Positions 34,887-45,248 of a stretch of DNA of 64,000 nucleotides are shown here, one piece after another. How positions within the stretch are numbered: the first letter of the stretch is position 1; each line of letters begins with the position of its first letter. The position numbers and the translations under genes are program-made. The stretch comes from Agelas oroides. Its lineage: Eukaryota > Porifera > Demospongiae > Agelasida > Agelasidae. The notes below the pieces were generated by a model. That model saw only the letters and a program-made list of their open reading frames with translations. It had not been told where the DNA came from and ran no database searches. The stretch spans positions 11,229,996 through 11,293,995 of the forward strand of contig OX422184.1 of NCBI GenBank assembly GCA_949130485.1, in the 5' to 3' direction.

Positions 34887-35105
34887 TGCACAAAACATTC
34901 ATGTCACATGCAGGTTTTAACCAACATGCATGTAGGTACCTGTAACATGCATGTTGCATGAACACTATTTTGTGTAGGGAAGCCGTCTATGCAGTCAGTC
35001 TTAGGCTGGGTTTTCAAGGCGAGCTAAACATTGGCACTTAGTGCATCCATGTATGTTCGAAGCTATGGACTCCAGTGGCAGTGCCCTTCACTACTCACGC
35101 AGTAT

Positions 35106-36867
35106 CCCTCGGCAGGTAGTAGAGTCTATAGAATGGAATCTGTACTATGCCAGGAGGATGGCGTGTAGCACTGGTGAAGTTGGGGTATCGGGTGGGGGAG
35201 CGCCAACACTGCTACGCACATCGTAGCTCCCATTTGTTGAGGCAAGGCTCGCATAGTTGTGTAAATTGTGTCTTCTCCTAATGCGTGGGGATCGTTGAGG
35301 GAGAGGGGGGGTGATGGCCACTTGTTCTGGATTATGCTGGGGGTGTGGCTGAATAGTTCGATGGATCCAGATAGGGATTCTTCATGCTGTGGGCTAGTGC
35401 TATGGGAAGAGGTTAGACTGTTAGTGGGGCTAAGTGGAAGGGGAGGTGGCTGGTCCTGGGTGGAGGCCCGACGTTTCGCTCATCTATGGAGAGCTTTATC
35501 AAGGGTAAGTACAATGAAATGAAACAGCGCTTAAATATAGGTTTGCTTAGTAACAGCGTGTATGATAACTAGCAACGGCGTGTATCTAGTGATAGCGTGT
35601 TTGCCATGGCAACAGCATGCTATCGTAAACTATGTAAGGCCTAAGGGATACAGCATGTGAAAGGCCTAAAGGGACTTCAAATACAAACAAAAAACAAAAA
35701 ATAATAAGGGAGGTATACTCCAGGGAACGCACCCTGGAGGGACAACAAAACGGGAGCAATGGCAGTAGGTGTAGGGAGGCTATGGGATGATATTTTGTCC
35801 GTAGGGTTCTATTGTTCTTAAGGCCAAGCTTGATCCAAGCACTTTCTCTCTTCTTCAGACTTCTTTGATCTTCTGTGCTTTCAACTGGCTGGACTTGGAC
35901 GTCAGAGGGGATGTGGTGGTTCTGTTGGACAGGCGAGTTTGTACCCAGTTAGCTGGTCTTTTGGTGAACATTTCTCTCAAATGGTTTCTGAATCTATTGT
36001 GTAAGGGTTGTGTGGTCATTCCTGCATATTGGACTTTACATCTAGTGCATGTTATTACATAGATGACATTCCTTGTTTTACAGCTGATGGTGTTTGTAAT
36101 CTTGAGGTTGTGGTATGTACCTTTGGAGGTGTTCTTAATATATTACTGCATCTTTTGATTAGTGGGGGTGCGTTCATGGCAGGCAGGGGTTCACAAAGGA
36201 GAGTGAGGTCTCGGTCAATTTTATATACGATCTTTGAGTCCTCTAGTCTTGCTCGGGTAAGCTGTTTTCTGATGCTCTTATGGGTTCTAAAGGCTACTGT
36301 GGGTCTATTTTGGAAAAGTCTAGAAAGTAGCGGGGATTTCTCGAGGTGCCAGTGTTTAACAAGCAATCTTCTGAGGCGGTGTGTTGGTAAATGTGGTGAA
36401 TATGTAGTAGTGAAAGTTAGGCGTTCATCTCCAGCGTGTGGTTTGCTTGCTAGAGTTTTTAGTCTGTCGGGGAATTTAATCCCTCTAATGCTCTCGTCTA
36501 TGGTCTCTTGCCTATATCCTCTTTTTTTCATATTTTCGACATGCTTCTCTCTGTGTGTTTGGAATGTAGCTTCGTTTGAGTTCGTTTGGAGGTATCTAAG
36601 TAGTTCTCCTTTGATGATACCCCGGCCCGTTCCAGGGGGGTGGGCAGATGAGGCATGTACATACTGTTGGGTATTGGTGGGCTTGATATGGGTTTTGATA
36701 TCCAGGATGCCTTCCTTGGCAAATCTCTCCCCTTTGTATAAGCATAGGTCTAAGAACATGATTTCGTCTGTTGAAAACTCGGCAGTAAAATTAATCCCTC
36801 GGCAGGTAGTAGAGTCTATAGAATGGAATCTGTACTATGCCAGGAGGATGGCGTGTAGCACTGGTGA
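35106..36867 (-). mobile_element. Penelope-like retroelement with GIY-YIG endonuclease (fossil)
   Basis: Minus-strand coding from about 36790 contains the late reverse-transcriptase region (FLDLCLYKGERF, HFKPT-like THIKPTNTQQY, SSAHPPGTGRGIIKGELLR, RGYRQETIDESI). It then continues toward a GIY-YIG nuclease, NVIYVITCTRCKVQYAGMTT, at about 36060-35990. This order is the hallmark of Penelope-like elements. Direct repeats of about 73 bp (35106-35178 and 36796-36867) flank it, as the pseudo-LTRs of this family often do. The downstream part near 35470-35505 holds a GCGAAACGTCGGGCC motif on the minus strand. The element is partial and broken. Age unclear; a rearranged relative lies at 4985-5415. Confidence 0.75.
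35466..35506 (-). ncRNA. Possible degenerate hammerhead ribozyme in the Penelope-like element
   Basis: The minus strand reads CTTGATAAAGCTC, a short loop, then GAGCGAAACGTC. This resembles a hammerhead core (CUGANGA, stem II, GAAA), where GCTC pairs with GAGC. The first core strand departs from consensus, so catalysis is doubtful. Hammerheads are known in Penelope-like terminal repeats, which is why the motif is noted. Confidence 0.3.
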
Positions 36868-37076
36868 AGGCATATTATTATCTCGCTGAAAAGCGGTAAC
36901 CAGCTAACGACAAGCTCAGCATTCGATCAAGAAACTGTGTGGCATCTAACGACTATTGTCGTAGGGCCTCTGCGATAATTTGTGACGTGGATTCTAAGTT
37001 TAAACTACTTGAGTAAGCTATCTCACTCCATAGCTGACTGTGTAGTTCACTTTTTGACCTGGGATAGTGAAGTAGT

Positions 37077-37240
37077 GGGGGGGGGGGGGGGAACAATTAT
37101 GGCGAGGGTGGACTGCTTACAGCGCCGTAGATGGTCCTAGGGGGGACTATCTACGGTTCCATCGATGGCCCGGGGGACCAAGTATTCTGCTATGGATGGT
37201 CCGGGGGGACCACTTTTGGGGGGGACCACTTATAGTATGA
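37077..37240. repeat. Poly-G run and GGGGGGACCA repeats
   Basis: A run of about 14 G at 37077-37092 is followed by four to five spaced GGTCC/GGGGGGACCA phrases. Low-complexity, self-complementary sequence; no gene. Confidence 0.6.
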
Positions 37241-37259
37241 CAGCATCACAGTGTTCTAA

Positions 37260-37560
37260 AGCTGTGAGTAGCTACTTTATTTATTGTAGCTATCAGTTGG
37301 CAGCTGAATGCATTGCTTTACCTATGTGGTGTTCGAGCCATTCACAACACTCTGTGGTTGCTGTCCGTTGTGAAGACGCCATTTTCTAATTTTGTACGCA
37401 TGCGCACACGAAGTCTCATTCCCAGGCTTATTGGTCTGGGAACGACACTACAAGCGAAATTAACCACGTGCAAGGCTGGCACGGTCTCTTCCTAATAGTG
37501 GGCAAGGTTCATTTCCATGACCAAACACTTTTGCGTTTAGCTGTCTTCCGCGTGACTTTT
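37260..37560. repeat. Dispersed repeat copy C with an in-place inversion
   Basis: The left flank (37260-37335) matches copy A near 6400-6475 in direct orientation. The middle (about 37337-37500) matches 6476-6668 as reverse complement. The right flank (37524-37560, CACTTTTGCGTTTAGCTGTC) matches 6866-6900 in direct orientation again. The middle has therefore been inverted where it stands. Confidence 0.75.
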
Positions 37561-37920
37561 AGTAGTTTTATTGCTAACATACTACTTGTACTGACAGTGG
37601 TACCCTTGTTATATGCCTCTGGTATAACCTAGATGGTGAGCTGGAGTGGGCTGCAGACTGGTCATAGTAATCAGTGTGTAAAACGCAAGCACTCATGCAC
37701 AGCATTAATAACTGCATGGATGGGTGCAGATTCAGCTTTCAAGCACTGTCTAACTGCAGTGTGAAAAAGATGTAGGGATGGGGCTTTGCCAATATGTAGA
37801 CCTTTGCTTTCATGCATCATCCCTACCTTGTTTGCATACTTTTTGGCATGCCATCCCTACATCTTTTTACATTTTTAATGTTTTTTAAGTCTTGTTTCTG
37901 TAATTTTTTTGATGTTAATA
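37560..37920. mobile_element. Half copy of the 5470-6110 inverted-repeat element
   Basis: Reverse complement of about 5590-5800 followed by the right arm ending CCATCCCTACATCTTTTT. The other arm is missing, so this copy is truncated. Confidence 0.7.
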
Positions 37921-38450
37921 GGGAGTGAAGAGGGGAGAGAGGTGGTAGTGATGTTGGTGAACTAGCTGACAGTACAGTACAGTGCTAACACACCAACTCA
38001 AAGATCAGCTTGCTTCCCCCTCCCTGCTCCTTTCCCGCCATCAGGGTCTGGGCTGACAGCGCCATGATGTTCTTGCTCTCGATCAAGTAAGGGAATCAAG
38101 TTGACATGAGTGAAATTCTAATAAACCATAAAATATTCTACTAGGGAAATGCACAACAATGTGGGTCTGAGCTTGAACAAACTGATTACTGATTACATTA
38201 CATCACTCCAGATGCGAGAGAAAATAATAATGAATCAATTCCAGGCCAGAGGTACGTAGCAAAGGAGATGCAATCTGAGTGCAGATTCATTAGTACTGCA
38301 CACAATCGAGTCTCCCTTCACCAACTACACTAGCCTCATACTCGGGCCACATGGGAGGAGAAAGATGGCCTGGTATCGACTGCTTGTGCATGTGCGGCCG
38401 TTTCCGCTATATATCTGTAAAATTGTAATGTTTACATAGCTTGTCCACAT
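37920..38450. other. No gene; decayed MITE end
   Basis: A TAGCCTCATACTCGGGCC end with GGCCTGGTATC lies at about 38333-38378. Nothing else was recognised. Confidence 0.4.
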
Positions 38451-39190
38451 GCAGTAGTACATAGACACACGGAAGACAGCTAAACGCAAAAGTGTGTGGT
38501 AGCAAAGTGCCATTTTTCGTATTCTTCTTTCTTTCTTTCTTGTTAAGACCACTATGTTCAACAACGATATCTCGCATTTTAGCACGAAACTGATGCTTAT
38601 CACAGCGCGGAGCTCTACGACCACTCAGCGTCTTCATAGCTTCAAATTCACCCTGGTCAACAAAAGCCATTCACAACACTCTGAGGCTGCTGTCCGTTGC
38701 TTAGGACGCCATTTTCTAATTTTGTACGCATGCGCCCACGAAGTCTCATTCCCAGACCAAAGATCACGGTCATTGGTCTGGAAGCGAGAGTACATGTACA
38801 CAAGCGAGCGGGAATGATGACTGGCACGGTCTTTTCCCCCCGCGGCATTGGTCAAGCCTTATGAACACCACGTAGGTAAGGCGGTGCATTCAGCTGCCTA
38901 CTTGTAGCTACACTAAAAATAGCCTACTCACAGCTTTAGTGAACTGTAAAGCTAGCATGGTCAGTTGTCATGTGATTGACAACTGAATCATGAAATTGGT
39001 TTCACCATAGATGCAGTTATAGTTAGACCTAAGCCTAAGAAGAATATTTGTAACCACAATTTAACACCAGAACGTGAAACGGCGTTGACAGTTTAGTAGT
39101 GATTCCAGGCATGTAATAATTATGTGCAATATAGCCAGCTAGAACCTGATGAAGGGCCAACCACTCTCCATACCAAACTTGGTGAAACTT
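38450..39190 (-). repeat. Dispersed repeat copy B (mostly inverted relative to copy A)
   Basis: 38450-38990 is the reverse complement of about 6300-6900, including the minus-strand frame MAFVDQGEFEAMKTLSG at 38670 down to about 38570. The adjoining 39008-39190 matches 6120-6300 in direct orientation, so the two halves face opposite ways relative to copy A. Confidence 0.7.
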
Positions 39191-39393
39191 TCCACAGATG
39201 TTGAATTTACGTATGTGGACTTTATTCCAGCGGCAGAGTTATTCACATACTCGCAATTTTAAAACAAAGAAGCTGACAATGCTACATAATGCCTTGTTTG
39301 TTGAGGCAAAGGACGCAGCTCACATTACATCCATAAGTTGATTCTTTTGTGTGTGTGTGTGTGTCTGCCTCGTATGTGCCTGGACTTTTTACA

Positions 39394-40057
39394 ACCTTTA
39401 AACCCGATACTGCCTGTATGCACCCGAGTTATATTCCGGCTATTTATCACCACAGCTGCGTGTTTTTGAGTTAGTATACGGTTATTGTAAGCTACAGGAA
39501 GTTGATCGAAGCATTATTAGCTGGGATGTCCCATAGAGACTTTCCCCGGAAATCGCATTTTAACTTTGCCTGCCAATTCTGTTGAACTTTGCACTGTCAC
39601 AGAACAGCTTGTATCCCATGCGCAACTGGCTCTACGGAATTGTTTCTGCTAATCATCTAAACAACAATGAAAATTAACCTTTGCTGCAAGGTTGGCCACG
39701 GATTTCCTGCCATTTCTAAAGGATAGCGACTACCCACACTTCATCCATTGTAGCTTACTCGGACTTTACCGTCCACTCGTATGAGTACTTCCTGAGTAAA
39801 GCAGGTTTGTAATTAATCAAGCTTAGGGTTACTATTATTATTAACGGGTATAATTTTTAGCGGTTTTGGAAAATAACAGATTTAGCCGGTATTAATTTTA
39901 GCGATTTTGAAATTTTAATGTAGTTATTGGAATGAATGTAGCAATGAATTTAATATCGGGGAGTACAATTCTTAGCGAAAAAATCACTATAAATGCCCAC
40001 AGTCAGTGGCTAGCTGTATCCTTGGGGTCCTCAGATGTCATTTGCGTATAAAGGGTT
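39394..40057. mobile_element. piggyBac-style MITE copy 2
   Basis: Starts near CCTTTAAACCCGATACTGCC and ends GTATAAAGGGTTAA. The body matches 7187-7757 and 62426-63200. An inner insertion-like stretch (about 39835-39990) is rich in AATTTTTAGCG. Confidence 0.5.
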
Positions 40058-40738
40058 AATTGTGGTGAGATTACAAATGAAGTTGAAAAAATTGCCATTT
40101 TGTATCATGATGATTCATAGTTTTATATCTTGTAAACTAGCTGACTCCACAGTTGGTAGTTAGGCTTACCTTAAGGACACTATTATCACAGCCCAGTGCA
40201 AACAGCTACAAGCTGTGTATCTGGTTTGTGGCTAGGTTGGGGCTTCCCCTACTAATATACATGTAAGTGGGTTGGTTCAGAAGCCTTCAAGGGGCTTAGC
40301 ACAAGGAACAGTAGAAGCCAGGGTGGTTGTCAATCACCTTGATTGTAAAAATCACACATTGACAATGTTTTCTTCTCAACGCCTTTAAGCAGATGTACAA
40401 CATTAACTACGAAGGTACAGTGGCCTTAAATATCAAGACAGTTTTGGAGTTATCACCGAGATAAGCCGAAGACAGTACCTACAAAACGCGGCAGGTAAGC
40501 GTCCTTTGCAAATGGTTACATATTGAAAAACTTTCCTAGATTTAAAATAACCTCATAGAACCTTTCTCCATCCCTTGTTTCAGAACTCTGTAGGCTTTTA
40601 GCTCTTCTCCAGCGCTTGCCAAACATTCCCATCGAAAGAATGTATCCGTGGCCAAGTGGGCATATCACTGACGAATCTTGCATCATTTGGCGACAGATAA
40701 GGGTCGTCTTAGATAGATAAACCTGACGCAGGACAGCT

Positions 40739-40946
40739 TTTTACGGTACCTTTCATTCGCTTTCGCTTCCAGAGGTGAGCTGTGCACTTATGGCTGTAAT
40801 AATCACTTTGGGGAACGACAAGGACTTGGTTTTTATAGATTTCCAGCTGTTCCTGAGGCTAGAAGGAAGGAATGGATCAGGGCAGTGAAGCACCAAGACT
40901 GAGTTCCATCGAAATACTCAAATATGTGGCGACCATTTTGTATCAG
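40739..40946 (+). pseudogene. THAP zinc-finger exon, decayed
   Basis: Following a CTTCCAG acceptor the frame reads ELCTYGCNNHFGERQGLGFY then RFPAVPEARRKEWIRAVKHQ. A stop stands where the conserved THAP tryptophan (DW.PSK) is expected. The closing C..H pair (CGDHFVSG) is in a shifted frame, then a GTAAGC donor. The C-x2-4-C...RFP...W...C-x2-H layout identifies a THAP DNA-binding domain, common in P-element-related and host proteins. Broken by at least one stop and one frameshift. Confidence 0.7.
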
Positions 40947-40949
40947 GTA

Positions 40950-42730
40950 AGCTTACAACAAGCCATAGCTAGCGCTATAATTCAGCTGTGCGCTGTAGCT
41001 ATTAAATCCTTTTTACATCGAGCAAAGTAACCGCACCCCAAGATGCTCACGGGAGGTTAGAGCTGCAGGTTTACCTTGGCTCGAACACTTTAGAGTTCAG
41101 TGCTATATGTACGTTAAAATCTTTGTTAGGGAGAAAAGTTCACTGGTACTTAGCCACAAGACCTGAAGTAGGTTTTAGAGATTAGGGTTTTGTGCTACAA
41201 ATTTACCTGGAGTAGAAAGCCTTAGAGTTCAGAGTTTTGTGGCTTGTTAAAAAAGCTTTACCCTCAAGGGAGGAGCCAGACATCAGTTTATCAATCATGA
41301 ATAGCGAGGCACGCCTTCGCCTGCTTCATACTCATGCATTTTGCGCACAATATTAGCCCATAGCACGCTCAATACATGCAATGATTTTATACGTAGTATA
41401 GTGGACGTGTGACGTCACGTAAGTGGAAAAATCGCTTCGGGAGTCGCTGTTATGGGTGATGGTGGTGTAGCTGGTGAAGGGAGAGTTGTTGGTCTACCAA
41501 AGTTTCATTCATGGGGTAAGTGCACCATGCCATTAGCAAATATCATGTCCAATGCTTCCTCTGGCCTGCGTATTAATTATATTATATTATATTACGTGGG
41601 TCCTTTAAGTTGCATCTTGGAGTGTAATGACATCTAGAGTTATGCTATTTTGTACTGTTTTACCTTAGGCAAGCCAGTGGATCTCCAGTGGATGGCCAAA
41701 CTCTATCCGTGGCATATCATTGACGAATCTTGCATCGTTTTATGAGAGGTGTAAATTGGTTAAATGTTCTCACCGAAAGTATGTATTACACTTTCAGTTC
41801 TGAGTGCGTATTGTATATTTTTCTTACCGTTATATAATCATCAGCACTCCAGGAAGCTACTCAGACAGTCTACTACAAGGTGAATTTTCGCGATGATGGC
41901 CTCATGGCAGTAGTGTTGAACTTTTCTCAAGTGTTACTCTTCCACTCCTCTTTTGTCCAAAAAATCCATCCATGTAGGTACAGCTATTAGCCTAATACCT
42001 GTTGGTCGTGAAAACTATTACGACTAAATTTCCTACCATTTGTAAGGTGAGTGCAGCAAAATCATTCGTTCTCCTTCATCAAAATAGTGCTTCTCTGCAC
42101 GGGTGAAAGTATGAATAATTAATCCATGCAGGTCAAGGGTTGATAATCATAAACTGCCCTCAACCCCAGGTCTTCAAGGATACCAACAAAGTATTTTCCG
42201 GTTGAGTTCCCTGATTAGTCACCTTCCAGGGTTTGGATCCGGTGCAGTTAAGCCCTGGTTAGTCTCACGAGCCAGTGAGTGTGGGACTAAACCGACTCCA
42301 TAGTGAGACCTTTTTTTCAGTGTGCAAATAGGGAGGGGAAGGTCTGGGAGATTTTGACACATGCCTAGCTAGTGTGCTTTATGTATCTTTGTAGACCCCC
42401 TCTTCTCCGCTAACCAGAAGTGCTTCAGCAGAAGCAGACAGTGGCTGTTATGAGAGAAGAGCACGAATTTGTAAGTTAGTAGAAAGCTTGATAAGTTTAT
42501 ATTATGCTTTCATCTGCCTGAAAATATCTAATCTACCTCCCCATTATTTCCTGTGACTGAGGATAAACTCAGGGTATATGTTACTGAGAGCGAAGTCGTC
42601 AATAGATCCCAATCTCAGTGTGTGCTGAAAGCTAAAGCCTATTCCACAACCACGGTTAGTATTCTTCAATATTTCAAAAACTGTGTATACCACAATGCCA
42701 GTAAATTTATCAGGCTTGAGCCTACCCAGG
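40950..42730. other. No gene recognised
   Basis: Possible exon starting MGDGGVAGEGRVVGLPKFHS at 41452 with a GTAAGT donor near 41516, unsupported otherwise. The phrase ATATCA(T/C)TGACGAATCTTGCATC occurs at about 40664 and 41717, showing a local duplication. Confidence 0.4.
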
Positions 42731-42733
42731 GAT

Positions 42734-42812
42734 AGCCTCATTCCCAGGCCACTCCCAGATTTATCTCACATCCGTGGAGAAAATTTGGGAGAAGGCCTGG
42801 TACCAATACTAT
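42734..42812. mobile_element. Decayed MULE-type MITE
   Basis: Left end TAGCCTCATTCCCAGGCC with an eroded right end GGAGAAGGCCTGGTACC. Same family as 1747 and 11053. Confidence 0.45.
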
Positions 42813-43184
42813 GTCACGGACTGGAAATGGTGGACACGGTTTCCTAATGATGGCAACATGCCCACGCAATATGCGGCCTGTACAGGTCTGTACGAGCAAT
42901 CTAGTTTACCACTGTCATCAGGGAGGTTCAGACTTATGTCTGCACATTGTTAGTTAGCAACTTAGTACTTGCAAAGTTTGTAGCTGTTGCGAAAACGTTA
43001 AGGCAAACTTTACTGTTTGATCGCTTGCTGTGCCAGCTGCATATTGCGTGGGAACGTTGCCATCATCATGAAACCATGTCCACATTACGTGCAAACAAGT
43101 CCACTATTTCCGGTCTGTGACGTGATGGTACCAGGCATTGTCGAGATTTTTATCCCGTCACTGCAAGATAAAATCTGGCAGTGG

Positions 43185-43370
43185 CCTCTCAATGAGTGCC
43201 TACACGCTTGACCCAAGTTTGATAAAAAAATCCTTGATATTTTGCTCAGATTTCGCCTTCACAAGGTTGCAGTCGCCGCAGATATCAAAAGGGCATTTTT
43301 GATGATAGCCGTGGCAGAGAAGGATTGTGATGTTTTGCGATTCCTATGGATAGATGATGTGTCCACCCCA
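43185..43370 (+). mobile_element. BEL/Pao reverse-transcriptase fragment (fossil)
   Basis: A short piece with LDILLRFRLHKVAVAADIKR and VAEKDCDVLRFLWIDDV, diagnostic of the Pao-type reverse transcriptase. No LTRs or other parts were seen nearby; an old, broken fragment. Confidence 0.75.
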
Positions 43371-44982
43371 CCCAACAGCCTAAATTGCATAAGAATGGGT
43401 CCTTACTACGCACCCTAATACGTAACACCACCAGTTGGAAGGTCGGTCTCAGTCTGCTGTACCAGTCATCAGCACTTCTCGTGCCCCTGTAGATGTTGAC
43501 AGTAGTGACAGTGAATCAGCATCCATAGAAGTGATAGAAGATGCAGTCGTACACACGAGTCGGCAAGAAATGCTAACTGAGCAGAGTGAAACCTCTGTGA
43601 AGGTACCATTTTCACCACCTTCTACTAGTTTTGATCATCAGCCAACAGAAGAGCAACAGCTATCAGCAATGTTTCCTGAACATCCTTCATCGACAATCAG
43701 CACTGTTTCGGAGCTGACGCAAGGCAATATGCAGATGGCTGCGGATAAGACCCTTTCACCACCACCACTCACCGCTCTTCTGCCTCACGAACAGACTCCT
43801 CGCTGTCACTCACTGCTATTGAAGGGAGTAAACCACTCATTTCATAATTCTTAGGTGAGTTCAAGAACACCTTCCCTAGAGAATAACCTGCATACTTAAA
43901 AACATGAATTTGCTTTTGAAACACCTGGCCACGAGCAGCAGTGCATTGTTTCTTCTGTGGTAGGATGGAGAGTCGAACTTTAGCTAGCTGACGCCTGGAA
44001 AAGCGCTTTGGACGCCGTTTGAGCATAGCTTGAGCACTGAATGATGTCAGAATTGACCTTGCTGGTGTAGATGAATGGCCCATTGTAGAAGCCTTCAACT
44101 TGTTTATCTGTTAGTAAAATTTAAGAGAATGTTCCCAAATGAACTTCATTTTGTATCCCATGCAGTAGGCAGCTCCACAGTACCTATTGACAACCTTTGA
44201 TGTCAAGTGGATGCATCTCAACTGGGAACTATTACCTCCCACCACCCACCATTTTAATTAAACACTCCAACAGTGGATTCCGTTGGCCTGGGAAAGGGGT
44301 GGTGCTGCCAAGAGATAAGATATCTTGTAAGCGAGTGCAGCTTATTGTCGACGAAGATGATTAAACTTGCGATGTTTCATAGTGTAATCGGGTACTATAA
44401 AGTACCAAATTTTGATTCCACTCTTGATATGCGAGTTAGGTTTCAGGGTCAGCCTGCAGTCGATACAGGTGGACAGGTTTACATCTGTGTTCACAACCTT
44501 TCCTAAGCTATTTCACAGATCAACTTGAAGGTCTTCTGTCTAGTTGATATTTTGTCTAATCACTTCCTCTAAGTTTGTGACAGTTCAAGGTCAACATGAC
44601 CTTTTCAGAGCCGTAAACCAGATACATCCTTTCCTGTTTTGATGTCAACAGTAAAATGGTATCGTTCATTTAGCCTTGCAACGTCCACTGATCTCAACCT
44701 ATTTGAGCATGATGGCCAGTTTCTTCGGCCATGATACAGCGCCCAAAATGTGATGTCCAACCTCATGATCATTTTAGGGAAAATGATTGCACAAGCACTA
44801 GCACTTGAAGGAATTGGCTTTCCCTACTTCAGTCGCTGTAGCTATTGGTATGTAGACACTGGGAATCAAACCCAAGCACTGCAGTATGCTGGATTAGAAG
44901 ATGTCAGCCCACATGTGCGAGAGGTGCTATTGCAGGTAAATTTTGCAACTGTAAGCCCAATAACTGGGTATTTAGTATCAGT

Positions 44983-45248
44983 TGTAACAAGTGAACAATG
45001 TACAGACAATAAACACATGCATTCAATAACTGATGTCAGACTGTCTGTCCCTATCAACTTGTTCTGTACCTGACTTACCCATTCTTGTAAACAGCTCTTA
45101 CCTGTTTTTGTAACTGCATTTACCAGTCTGACCATATGTGCCTATATAAGTGATCACCCTCTTCTCTGAAATGAGTATTATGATTCAGTGAAGTTCATTG
45201 CTGTATGCTGATCGCGCAAGACAAAGAGGGCAGTCGGGAAGCGTTACA
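44983..45248 (+). repeat. 5' LTR of the Gypsy fossil
   Basis: 266 bp, TGTAAC...GTTACA, with a TATATAAG TATA-like box (about 45143) and an AATAAA signal near 45007. Confidence 0.92.
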
